From: Bacteroidota bacterium
GTDB lineage: Bacteria > Bacteroidota > Bacteroidia > Sphingobacteriales > Sphingobacteriaceae
NCBI GenBank assembly: GCA_013286565.1
Contig: JABDFM010000005.1
Span: 1 to 64,000 of the forward strand
Direction: 5' to 3'
DNA length: 64,000 nt
Part shown: in pieces, positions 1-9,146 of the stretch
How positions within the stretch are numbered: position 1 is the first letter of the stretch
Layout of the letters: each line of letters opens with the position of its first letter
Made by a program: the position numbers and the translations under genes
Notes under the pieces: model-generated
The model's input: only the letters and a program-made list of their open reading frames with translations
Database searches by the model: none
Told to the model about the DNA's origin: nothing

Positions 1-1
1 C

Positions 2-1294
2 CAGCTTTTAAAGGGCTCCAAGGGAGCCGCTATCAAGTTGCTGATAAAACGCGATAATTCTGAACCGGCTGAAAAAAAATTGATCAGGGATGAGATAAAG
101 CAGCCAAATGTTTCCTATTACGGCATGGTTGACGGCAATATGGGTTATATAAAGCTCGATAAGTTTTTAGAAAACTCGGCTGATGAGGTAACCACCGCGC
201 TAACCGAAATAAAAAAGAATAACCCCAATGGCATTATTCTTGACCTGCGCTCAAATGGCGGCGGGATATTGCAGGAAGCGGTAAAAATTGTGAACCTGTT
301 TGTGCCGAAAAATGTGGAAGTGGTATCGCAAAAAGGGAAAATAAAAGAAAAAAACTTTACCTACAGCACTCAGGCCACCCCGCTTGAACCTAACCTGCCT
401 TTAGTGGTATTGGTAAACAGCCATTCCGCTTCGGCATCCGAAATTGTGGCCGGCTCGTTACAGGATCTTGACCGCGCGGTAATTATTGGCCAGCGCAGTT
501 ATGGCAAAGGGCTGGTACAGCAAACCTTTAATTTGCCCTATAATAGCCTGGTGAAGATCACCATTGCTAAGTATTATGTTCCTTCGGGACGCTGTATCCA
601 GGCGATCGATTACGCCCACCGCAAAGATGATGGCAGCGTAGTAAAATTTGCCGACTCGCTTATCCATGAATTTAAAACTAAAGACGGGCGCTCGGTTTAT
701 GATGGCAGCGGCATTTATCCGGATGTATTTGTAAAGCAGGAACATTTTGCCAATGTTACCCAGGCGCTGGTTGCTAAGCTGCTGATATTTGATTATGCAA
801 CGCAGTATCGTAATACCCATAGTAAAATAACTGATGCCAGGTCATTCCATTTAACAGATGCTGACTATGGCGATTTTGTAAAATACCTGGCCGATAAGAA
901 TTATAGTTATACCACCACTACTGAAAAAATGGTGAACAGCTTAAAGACCGAAGCCACCAAAGAAAACCAATTTGCCAGTATAGAATCTGAATACGATGCC
1001 TTGAGGGCCAAAATGCTCAGCAGTAAAAAGAACGACCTGCAGCAAAACAAGGAAGAAATAAGGCAGGTGTTGGAAAATGAGATCGCATCGCGCTACTACT
1101 ATGAAAAAGGCCGTTACGAAACCAATTTTAAGTATGACAAGGAACTGGCACAATCTGTAAAAATAATGCAGGACAAAAATCAGGTTGCCGCCATATTAAA
1201 AGGCGATGGCAACTATAAAGTGATCGGCAAACCCCAGTTGGCCATGATATCTAAAAAAGCAGAAGAGAAGGATAAGGATACCGATGAGCAATAG
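2..1294 (+). CDS. S41 family C-terminal processing peptidase, 5' truncated by window edge
   Basis: Frame open from base 2 (QLLKGSKGAAIKLLIKRDN...). Tail-protease motifs GYIKLDKF, ILDLRSNGGG, VLVNSHSASASEIVAGSLQD, GQRSYGKGLVQ. Confidence 0.93.
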   Translation, partial: QLLKGSKGAAIKLLIKRDNSEPAEKKLIRDEIKQPNVSYYGMVDGNMGYIKLDKFLENSADEVTTALTEIKKNNPNGIILDLRSNGGGILQEAVKIVNLFVPKNVEVVSQKGKIKEKNFTYSTQATPLEPNLPLVVLVNSHSASASEIVAGSLQDLDRAVIIGQRSYGKGLVQQTFNLPYNSLVKITIAKYYVPSGRCIQAIDYAHRKDDGSVVKFADSLIHEFKTKDGRSVYDGSGIYPDVFVKQEHFANVTQALVAKLLIFDYATQYRNTHSKITDARSFHLTDADYGDFVKYLADKNYSYTTTTEKMVNSLKTEATKENQFASIESEYDALRAKMLSSKKNDLQQNKEEIRQVLENEIASRYYYEKGRYETNFKYDKELAQSVKIMQDKNQVAAILKGDGNYKVIGKPQLAMISKKAEEKDKDTDEQ

Positions 1295-1390
1295 AGGAGG
1301 CAAACAGCAGGTACTAAATCTTGAAGTATAAAATATAAACTAAACTTTATGCTTAGTTAATTGTCATACATCCAAACAAATAAACTTTAT

Positions 1391-1936
1391 ATGAAGAAGA
1401 TCATTTTTACAGCAGCGATTTTAATAGGCTGCTTAGCTTTTAAAGCCGACGCACAGGTACGTTTTAGCGTGGGTGTGAATATTGGAAATCAGCCCGAGTG
1501 GGGCCCTGTTGGTTATGACCATGCCGATTATTATTATATGCCCGATATAGGCGTTTACTATGATATACCCGCTCATCAGTATGTATATCTTAACGGTAAT
1601 GTATGGGCCCGGGGAGCATATCTTCCAGAAAGATATCGCAATTACGATATTTATCACGGCTATAAGGTAGTTATAAACCGTCCGCAGCCATGGCGTTATG
1701 ACAATGATTATAGGACAAGATATGCTAATTACAGGGGCCGTAGGGACCAGGCGGTAATCCGCGACAGCCGGGATGATAAATACCGCAACCATTGGCATGA
1801 TAACGGAAGGCACAATGGCCAGGATAATCATGGTGATGGCCACGACCATGGACATGGCGGAGATAAAGATCACGGCGACCACGGACATGGCGGAGATAAA
1901 GATCACGGCGACCACGGACACGGACATGATAATTAA
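1391..1936 (+). CDS. Secreted protein with His/Asp/Gly-rich C-terminal tail
   Basis: Signal peptide MKKIIFTAAILIGCLAFKADAQ (start chosen at 1391). Tail HGDGHDHGHGGDKDHGDHGHGGDKDHGDHGHGHDN. Confidence 0.8.
   Translation: MKKIIFTAAILIGCLAFKADAQVRFSVGVNIGNQPEWGPVGYDHADYYYMPDIGVYYDIPAHQYVYLNGNVWARGAYLPERYRNYDIYHGYKVVINRPQPWRYDNDYRTRYANYRGRRDQAVIRDSRDDKYRNHWHDNGRHNGQDNHGDGHDHGHGGDKDHGDHGHGGDKDHGDHGHGHDN
1850..1915 (+). repeat. Two perfect 33-bp tandem repeats encoding GHGGDKDHGDH
   Basis: ggacatggcggagataaagatcacggcgaccac at 1850-1882 and 1883-1915. Confidence 0.95.
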
Positions 1937-1960
1937 ACTTAATTAAGGTTGATAACAAAC

Positions 1961-1990
1961 AAAACAGGCCCGTACGTACGGGCCTGTTTT
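1961..1990. terminator. Intrinsic terminator-like perfect palindrome
   Basis: aaaacaggcccgtacgtacgggcctgtttt, followed by gtttt. Confidence 0.8.
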
Positions 1991-2099
1991 GTTTTACATA
2001 GCAATGCCGGGAAGCGTACTTATTTAAATAATAATTGCAATTGAACGGTAGTTGAGGTATAGCCTGGATTATAAAGATGGAATTATAATAAACTTACGA

Positions 2100-2285
2100 T
2101 TAGCTTTTTTCCGGCGGCTCGGGCAGTATCTCTCCAAACTCATTCACATACGCCATCATATTTTCAAGGCTGCCGCCTGGAGAACTTTCTTTGCGGTCCT
2201 GTTTGCGTTGCTGCTTATCTTCCCTTTTCTTTAGCTTATTTTTCTCAAGCTGTTTCTTCATAAAGGTTGCCTGTGATTTTGCCAT
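2100..2285 (-). CDS. Small basic protein resembling the N-terminal extension of Bacteroidetes cold-shock proteins
   Basis: MAKSQATFMKKQLEKNKLKKREDKQQRKQDRKESSPGGSLENMMAYVNEFGEILPEPPEKS; recognised pattern. Confidence 0.75.
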   Translation of the reverse strand: MAKSQATFMKKQLEKNKLKKREDKQQRKQDRKESSPGGSLENMMAYVNEFGEILPEPPEKS

Positions 2286-2706
2286 AAGCTCAAATTATTT
2301 ATGTAAAAATACCTATATTAAAATAAAAAGCTCCCCGGTCATTTGGGATGCCTACACCGAGTATATTTCTTTTTGGTAAAAAAATTTAACGTTTATTTTA
2401 TTTTAAGGCAACATTCATCGTTGATTCTCGTTTGATATTATACAAGTATCAAAGAAAAATTATAGCTGATTAGTGTATTTTTTACATTTTAATTACATAT
2501 CTTTGAGTGAGTCTTTAACCCACTTTAACTATTTACTCCCAAACTTAGGCATTGCCAGCTTTTTCATCCGGTGATATTTAAGCTTTTTCGAACCGGATAA
2601 CATGAAAAGAGCATATAAGCCAACTTTTTGGCTAATCTATCCTACCATACCCCAGGAACCTATCACTGAACATTCTAAGCCTGTTTATATTTTAAATTAT
2701 TAACTG

Positions 2707-3795
2707 ATGGCATTTTTAGATAATGTATTACAAGTTCCTTCTTATGGATGGAAGGATACAGGCGGAGATTTAGTTAAACCAACCCCCGGGCAAATATTCA
2801 GCGAGTTTTTTTCGAGGTTAAACGTATTTAAAGACCGCAAAAATTGGCTTCCATTTTTTAGTTGGCTTAAGGTATTGTGCCTTGCACCATTCTTTTTGTT
2901 GTTTCTTTTTCATTTTTTCAGCCTGTATATGTTGCTTGCAGCTTTTTTATACAGTATGATCATTATGGGCACCCATGGTACCATCTGGCATCACCGGTAT
3001 TGCACCCACGGCGCTTATAAATTCCGCAATAATTTCTGGCGGTTTTTTACACAAAACCTCACCCTTAATGTTATTCCCGAAGAAATTTATGTGATATCGC
3101 ATCATGTTCACCATGCCAAATCAGATCAGCCTGGCGATCCTTATAATGCTTACGGGGGCTTTTTATATTGCTTTTTGGCCGATGTAAACCATCAACCCAT
3201 TGCAAAGGAAATGAGCGAAGCTGATTACGGACGGGTTAAGTTATTAATGCAGCATACAGGTGTTAAAGCCAATACCTATGCACAGTATCAAAAATGGGGT
3301 TCTTATGTAAACCCAGGTCGTGCGGTACTTTCGTGGGTCTTAAACTGGAGTTTCTGGTTTACAGTTTTCTATCTTTTGGGCGGTCCTGCCCTGGCTTGCA
3401 CTTTGTTTGGCGCGGCAGGATTTTGGGCCGTTGGTGTACGTACCTTTAATTACGAGGGACACGCCAAAGGTACCGGTGTACAGCGCGATGGAATAGATTT
3501 TAATAATAAGGATAAGTCTGTAAACCAGATATGGCCGGGTTTTGTGGCCGGCGAATGGCATAACAACCACCACTTATTCCCAAAAAGTGCCAGGAGCGGG
3601 TTTAAACCCATGCAACTTGATCTTGCCTGGCAATATATACACCTGATGCACCTATTAGGTGCTGTAAAAAGCTACAAGGACAGCAAGAAGCAATTTGACG
3701 AACTGTATTATCAGCCTGAGCTTGAAAGAAAAAAGCAGGTAGCCACAGAAAAGCGCAACCTTCGTAAGATATTAAAACAGCAGGTCAATCCTTAA
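2707..3795 (+). CDS. Acyl-CoA / fatty acid desaturase
   Basis: Histidine boxes HHRYCTH, HHVHHAKSDQPGDPYN and EWHNNHHLFPKSAR, with TM segments. Confidence 0.92.
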   Translation: MAFLDNVLQVPSYGWKDTGGDLVKPTPGQIFSEFFSRLNVFKDRKNWLPFFSWLKVLCLAPFFLLFLFHFFSLYMLLAAFLYSMIIMGTHGTIWHHRYCTHGAYKFRNNFWRFFTQNLTLNVIPEEIYVISHHVHHAKSDQPGDPYNAYGGFLYCFLADVNHQPIAKEMSEADYGRVKLLMQHTGVKANTYAQYQKWGSYVNPGRAVLSWVLNWSFWFTVFYLLGGPALACTLFGAAGFWAVGVRTFNYEGHAKGTGVQRDGIDFNNKDKSVNQIWPGFVAGEWHNNHHLFPKSARSGFKPMQLDLAWQYIHLMHLLGAVKSYKDSKKQFDELYYQPELERKKQVATEKRNLRKILKQQVNP

Positions 3796-3867
3796 CCGGG
3801 TATAACCTTACTGCAGTTTTCCCATCTAAAAATACTTTCTTACTTTTAAGGTATAATTACTTACCTG

Positions 3868-4539
3868 ATGGAAGAAGATAAGCCTGCTCATTCTGCAAAA
3901 TCAAAACAGGATCATAAAAAGGTAGCGCCGCATGTATATGTTCTGCGCGACTTTAAGGAGTATCTCGGTGAGTCGGCCCTGATCATATTCAGTGTACTGC
4001 TTGCGCTGATCCTCACGGAGTACATCACCAACCTCCACGAAAAGAAAGCCACCGGCGAATTATTGAACAACATTAAACAAGAGCTGATCAATAATAAGAC
4101 AGCCGAACAAGAACAGTACGCTTATCAAAAGCAGGTGTTAAAAAACATTGACTCCGCTTTAAATTCAAAAGCCTTTCAGCAAAAGATAATATCGAATGAC
4201 GAATTTAACCTCCGTTACATCGCCCCCGAAGGCGTAGTGAACCGGGATCTGAATACGGTGGCCTGGGATATAGCCAAAAGCAACAATATCAGCTCAAAGG
4301 CCAGTTTCGAACTCATTTCCAAACTGACCGATATTTATAACAACCAAGCCAGGATTGATAAAGTGGAAGAAAAGGTTGCAGATGTATTATTAAGCCGCGA
4401 ATCAAGAAAGCCCGAAAATATACATGCCACACTGATATTGATGCGCGATAATTATAAAGGCTGGGCTTTTGATCGCGCCCAAAGCCTGATCGCCAAATAC
4501 GATGCGGCAATTAAGATGATGGATGAGGAGAAGTATTAG
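3868..4539 (+). CDS. Single-TM conserved protein (DUF6090-like)
   Basis: FKEYLGESALIIFSVLLALILTEYITNLHEKK TM segment followed by a helical region. Confidence 0.7.
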   Translation: MEEDKPAHSAKSKQDHKKVAPHVYVLRDFKEYLGESALIIFSVLLALILTEYITNLHEKKATGELLNNIKQELINNKTAEQEQYAYQKQVLKNIDSALNSKAFQQKIISNDEFNLRYIAPEGVVNRDLNTVAWDIAKSNNISSKASFELISKLTDIYNNQARIDKVEEKVADVLLSRESRKPENIHATLILMRDNYKGWAFDRAQSLIAKYDAAIKMMDEEKY

Positions 4540-4583
4540 TGGCAGTTTTTAGTAACGGTGGCAGTGAATATCCATTTAAACTG

Positions 4584-5048
4584 CTACTTTATCCCGCTCA
4601 TCTCCTCAAAATAAGCCATCGTAGTTTCACATATCTCGAGGTCTTTTCCTGCTACCCATCTTAATGAGATGGCGATCTGTTTGCCGTAATCTGTTTCTTC
4701 TTTCAGGTCGATCACCATTTTGGAAAAACTCCGACCCCGCTCCATGTTAACGTCTTTTACATCGCTCCATTCTATTACAATGTTGCGGGTATAATCAGTT
4801 ATGCCTTGTTCATTCAGCTCCAACGCAACCTCATTTCTGAAGGCCGGTATCAGCCGTTTGATCAGCACAAAAACAAATAGCGAAAGGAATACCAGGTCGG
4901 CAAAGGTGATGATCATCCAGCTAATGGTATAACCGCTTAAAAAAGAATATCTCAGGTTATTAAAAGTAAGAGCGAAGAAAACAAGCGGCAGCGCCACCCC
5001 AAAAAAAGCAGAGTTTTTACTGTAGGGATATTCAATGGTTTCGCTCAT
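4584..5048 (-). CDS. Small membrane protein, PH-like, unknown function
   Basis: Two hydrophobic segments then a beta-rich domain; good coding context. Confidence 0.65.
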   Translation of the reverse strand: MSETIEYPYSKNSAFFGVALPLVFFALTFNNLRYSFLSGYTISWMIITFADLVFLSLFVFVLIKRLIPAFRNEVALELNEQGITDYTRNIVIEWSDVKDVNMERGRSFSKMVIDLKEETDYGKQIAISLRWVAGKDLEICETTMAYFEEMSGIK

Positions 5049-5056
5049 GGATCAAA

Positions 5057-5896
5057 TTATTTTTGCCGTACTAATTTATATGCCAATTTACCTAAAACAA
5101 GTTCTGTGGAATCAGCATTGGGATGGGTAGCATATAGATTTAAATTGTTAGCGTCGATTTTAAAAGAATAAGACGCATGATCCTTTTTATCATAATCAAA
5201 CCCGATCTCATCCAGGTTTTCCATCGGATCAGAATTAAGATCTATGTTGATCATAAATTCTTTGAAATTATAAAAACCCGAAACTTTGCCATCGGCATTA
5301 AAAGTTACTTTGGAACTCGTTCCCGTACTGTCCGTGAGGGTATAATTTCCTGCAACCAGGTTTTTATTAATAATATAAGCCATTCCGTAACCCAAATCGC
5401 CATCCGGTTGCTTGTTTAACGCCTTACTGTATTTTGTAGTGATGATCTTCTTTTCATCTTCATCCAATCTGGATATGACTAAAAGAGTATCACCATTTTC
5501 AACAGAATAACCCAAATCGCCATCCCCAAATTGTATTGTTGAGGCAGCTTTTCCTGGTCGAAACTTGAGCATTAATTCGCTCCCCTCATGATTTCCCCAG
5601 CCTACAGGTACCGTTATACTATCGCCTTTAATACGATCTGTATTAATATACATAGTAGTCATTCCGGTAGCTTCATCTGCCGCTGCTAACGGGGATTTTT
5701 TACTGAGCACCTTATCGATATAATCCTTTTTAACCCAAACACCCTGGATAATGGGCTTGAATTTTTGTATCAGGCCCGCGCCTTTATTGTCGGTTGAGTT
5801 AATGGTGTTGGTGGAGTCTTTAGCAGCCTGTTTCGTATTGCTTTTGCAGGAGAAGAACAAACTTGTTATCAATAAGATGTATAAAATGTTTTTCAT
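5057..5896 (-). CDS. Hypothetical lipoprotein
   Basis: Lipobox MKNILYILLITSLFFSCKS. Confidence 0.75.
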   Translation of the reverse strand: MKNILYILLITSLFFSCKSNTKQAAKDSTNTINSTDNKGAGLIQKFKPIIQGVWVKKDYIDKVLSKKSPLAAADEATGMTTMYINTDRIKGDSITVPVGWGNHEGSELMLKFRPGKAASTIQFGDGDLGYSVENGDTLLVISRLDEDEKKIITTKYSKALNKQPDGDLGYGMAYIINKNLVAGNYTLTDSTGTSSKVTFNADGKVSGFYNFKEFMINIDLNSDPMENLDEIGFDYDKKDHASYSFKIDANNLNLYATHPNADSTELVLGKLAYKLVRQK

Positions 5897-6008
5897 GATG
5901 ATGTAGTTAAGGCAACACTAAAGTAGCTATAATTTACAACACCTTGTAACTAACCTTACAAATTGAAACATTACAACCTTGCAACAATAGTTTTCGTAAA
6001 TTTGCTGC

Positions 6009-8063
6009 ATGAATGCTGATGCTGTTAAGGTGCTGCAAGGCCGTTATTGTAACTCACTAACCCAATACTCCCGTTTTGTGACCCGCGAGGTTGCTATCGG
6101 CGACGTGCCTATGGGCGGCAATAACCCTATCCGCATTCAAAGCATGACCACCACCGATACCATGGATACCATCGGCACGGTAGAGCAATCTATCCGTATG
6201 ATAGAAGCCGGTTGTGAGTATGTCCGCATCACCGCGCCAAGTATTAAAGAGGCTCAAAATCTTGCTGAAATAAAAAAACAATTGCGCCAGCGTGGCTATA
6301 CTGCTCCGTTGGTAGCCGATATACATTTTACCCCAAATGCCGCCGAGGTCGCCGCTCGTATAGTTGAAAAAGTGCGTGTAAACCCCGGCAACTATGCTGA
6401 TAAAAAGAAATTCGACCAGATAGATTATACCGATGCCGAATACCAGGGCGAACTGGAACGCATTTACCAGAAGTTTTCGCCATTGGTGAAAGTTTGTAAG
6501 GAATATGGCACGGCCATGCGTATCGGCACCAATCATGGTTCGCTGTCCGATCGGATCATGAGCCGTTATGGCGATACCCCACAGGGTATGGTGGAATCGG
6601 CCATGGAGTTTATGCGGATGTGCGAAATGCTGAATTATTATAATTTGGTAATCTCGATGAAATCGAGCAATCCACAGGTAATGGTACAGGCTTACCGTCT
6701 ATTAGTTGAAACCATGGTGGCCGAAGGGATGAATTATCCGCTACATTTAGGCGTTACCGAAGCGGGCGATGGCGAAGATGGCCGTATCAGATCTGCCGTA
6801 GGTATCGGTACTTTGTTAGAAGACGGTCTTGGCGATACTGTACGCGTATCCCTTACCGAAGAACCAGAAGCGGAAGCGCCTGTGGCGATTGCTTTAGTGA
6901 ATAGGTATGTTGAGAGAAGTCGGAAGTCGGAAGTCAGAAGTCGGAAGTCAGAAATGACTCACCACTCAAAACACAATCCGTACGAATACAAAAAACGCCA
7001 CACTTACGAAGCTAATGCTTTCATAGGCGGACACATGGTGCCACGGGTAGTGATCGACCTGTCGCGCGCCAATTTGAAAGACCCTGCTGTGCTGAATGAT
7101 GCCGGGTATTTATACTCGCCTTTACTGGATAAATACAATATGGCCGAGCAATCGGTTGATTTTGTTTATTTGGCTGATAGTCTGCCTTCGTTCAATTTCC
7201 CCGGCAATTTAAAGCAGTTGTACAATTATCCAACCTGGCAAAAACTGGTTGATAAAACTATGTGCCACCCGGTATTTACTTTACCTGAATATATTAAGGC
7301 GGATGACCGTTCGTCAGCATTAAACCTGGTGAGGCTAAAGACTGCTGATATTGATTCAGAAGAGTTTGGGTTATTGCCTTTAGATAAAAGCCTTGTTTTT
7401 GTATTGGAAACCGATGCCCTGCATGGCATGGCTGACCAACGTTCCTTCTTCTTTAAGATGGAAGAAATGGAGTTGGAGGTGCCTGTTATTATTAAAAGAA
7501 GTTATTTCAGCCTCACCCCAAACCCCTCTCCGGGAGAGAGGGGCTTAATTGAAAAAGTCTCCCCTACCGGGGGAGATTTAGAGGGGGCTATTACTGACTT
7601 ACAACTATTCGCCTCCACCGACCTCGGCGCACTACTCGTTGATGGCTTTGGTGACGGTATCTGGATCGATGCCCCGCAGGTTGAAGCTAAAATAATTACC
7701 TCTACTTCATTTGGTATCTTGCAGGCCACGCGGTCGCGGATATCGAAGACAGAATATATCTCCTGCCCCAGCTGCGGGCGCACTTTGTTCGATCTGATGA
7801 TCACCACGCAAATGATCCGCAGCCGTACAAGTCACCTCAAAGGACTAAAGATTGGCATCATGGGCTGCATCGTAAACGGTCCCGGCGAGATGGCGGATGC
7901 TGATTACGGCTATGTGGGTTCGGGTACGGATAAGGTAACCCTCTACCGCGGCAAGGAAGCTGTTAAGAAAAATATCAGCTCGGCCAACGCGCTTGATGAG
8001 TTGATCAATATTATCCGGGAAGATGGGAATTGGATAGAGCTGCAGGAAGCATCTGATTTCTGA
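6009..8063 (+). CDS. ispG: 4-hydroxy-3-methylbut-2-enyl diphosphate synthase (long form)
   Basis: VAIGDVPMGGNNPIRIQSMTTTDTMDT at the N-terminus; SCPSCGRTLFDL and GIMGCIVNGPGEMADADYGYVG Fe-S domain at the C-terminus. Confidence 0.96.
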   Translation: MNADAVKVLQGRYCNSLTQYSRFVTREVAIGDVPMGGNNPIRIQSMTTTDTMDTIGTVEQSIRMIEAGCEYVRITAPSIKEAQNLAEIKKQLRQRGYTAPLVADIHFTPNAAEVAARIVEKVRVNPGNYADKKKFDQIDYTDAEYQGELERIYQKFSPLVKVCKEYGTAMRIGTNHGSLSDRIMSRYGDTPQGMVESAMEFMRMCEMLNYYNLVISMKSSNPQVMVQAYRLLVETMVAEGMNYPLHLGVTEAGDGEDGRIRSAVGIGTLLEDGLGDTVRVSLTEEPEAEAPVAIALVNRYVERSRKSEVRSRKSEMTHHSKHNPYEYKKRHTYEANAFIGGHMVPRVVIDLSRANLKDPAVLNDAGYLYSPLLDKYNMAEQSVDFVYLADSLPSFNFPGNLKQLYNYPTWQKLVDKTMCHPVFTLPEYIKADDRSSALNLVRLKTADIDSEEFGLLPLDKSLVFVLETDALHGMADQRSFFFKMEEMELEVPVIIKRSYFSLTPNPSPGERGLIEKVSPTGGDLEGAITDLQLFASTDLGALLVDGFGDGIWIDAPQVEAKIITSTSFGILQATRSRISKTEYISCPSCGRTLFDLMITTQMIRSRTSHLKGLKIGIMGCIVNGPGEMADADYGYVGSGTDKVTLYRGKEAVKKNISSANALDELINIIREDGNWIELQEASDF
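6916..6957 (+). repeat. GAAGTCGGAAGTC-type low-complexity repeat inside ispG
   Basis: gaagtcggaagtcggaagtcagaagtcggaagtcagaa, encoding RSRKSEVRSRKSEM. Confidence 0.85.
7511..7590 (+). repeat. Palindromic interspersed repeat in frame inside ispG
   Basis: cctcaccccaaacccctctccgggagagaggggctt...gtctcccctaccgggggagatttagagggggct, encoding SLTPNPSPGERGLIEKVSPTGGDLEGA. Confidence 0.85.
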
Positions 8064-8088
8064 CTTCAGACTTCCGATTTCTGCTTCC
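8052..8088. repeat. Second GAAGTC-type repeat copy at the convergent ispG/MBL junction
   Basis: tctgatttctgacttcagacttccgatttctgcttcc is the reverse-complement style of the 6916 copy. Confidence 0.7.
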
Positions 8089-9073
8089 ACCACTCGGAAT
8101 TAAGCGCAGTCTTCACCTCGGTGGGTTTACCAGGCTCGGGGATAAAGAGCTTGATCTTTCGCTCTTTGGCGAATTGTAATAGCTTTTCTATAGGCTCATC
8201 CCAGGCATGCAGGGCCAGGTTAAAGGTGCCCCAGTGTATCGGCATCATCAATTTACCTCTAAGCGCCAGGTGAGCGTTGGCAGCATGATCGGGCCCCATG
8301 TGTATATCGGGCCAGTTTTTGCCATAAGCGCCTATTTCCAGCATCGTCAGATCGAACGGCCCGAAGGTATCGCCAATCTCTTTAAAGCCGGGGAACCAGC
8401 CCGAATCGGCCCCAAAAAAGATATTATGCTTCGGCCCCTTGATCACAAATGACGACCATAGTGTTTCGTTACGGTTAATTAGCCCCCTGCCTGAAAAATG
8501 CCGGGCAGGCGTAGCGGTCAATACACAGTCCTTCCCTATCATCACGCTATCGCCCCAATCTACCTCAGTGACATAACTGTTGTTGATGCCCCATTTTTCC
8601 AAATGTTGACTTACACCTAATGAACAAAAAAACTGCATCTTAGTCCCTGCAAAGTGCCTGATGGTATTTTCATCCAGGTGATCATAATGATCGTGGGATA
8701 TGAGTACCGCGTCCAGCGCAGGCAGTTCATTTAGCCGTAAAGGGGGCTCAAAAAAACGCTTTGGCCCTATATGTGATGAAAAGGACGCCCTTTCGCTCCA
8801 TACCGGATCGGTAAGTATCCGGGTGCCGTCTATCTCAATCAATAAACTGGAGTGCCCTACCCAGGTGATTCTCAAACCACTTGCAGGAGGTTTTTTATAA
8901 ACTGACGTATTGGTTTTAAATGGGCCAAGGGCTTGTTTAGGAACTACCTCGGCTTTGTTGTTCATATACTCCCATAGTATCGGTATTAGTTTACCGAAGC
9001 CGCCTGCATTAGTAGGGATAGGGTTAAGGAATTTGCCGCCCTTTTTTACGGCGCTATCTAAACTCATGCACAA
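8066..9073 (-). CDS. MBL-fold metallo-hydrolase (UlaG / NAPE-PLD-like)
   Basis: ITWVGHSSLLIEIDGTRILTDPVW, SHDHYDHLD, ATPARHFSGRG, GADSGWFPGF, MPIHWGTF. Confidence 0.9.
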   Translation of the reverse strand: MCMSLDSAVKKGGKFLNPIPTNAGGFGKLIPILWEYMNNKAEVVPKQALGPFKTNTSVYKKPPASGLRITWVGHSSLLIEIDGTRILTDPVWSERASFSSHIGPKRFFEPPLRLNELPALDAVLISHDHYDHLDENTIRHFAGTKMQFFCSLGVSQHLEKWGINNSYVTEVDWGDSVMIGKDCVLTATPARHFSGRGLINRNETLWSSFVIKGPKHNIFFGADSGWFPGFKEIGDTFGPFDLTMLEIGAYGKNWPDIHMGPDHAANAHLALRGKLMMPIHWGTFNLALHAWDEPIEKLLQFAKERKIKLFIPEPGKPTEVKTALNSEWWKQKSEV

Positions 9074-9146
9074 TTATCGTTATAATTAACTGCTTACGTA
9101 TTAAAACATTCAAAGGTTGATCATTTTATGACTTTAAAGTCATCAT

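Noticed and set aside
1433-1927. 164-aa minus-strand ORF opposite the His-rich gene
   Set aside because: Low-complexity VVAVIFISAMS pattern is an artefact of reading the H/D/G repeat antisense; plus strand has signal peptide and better start.
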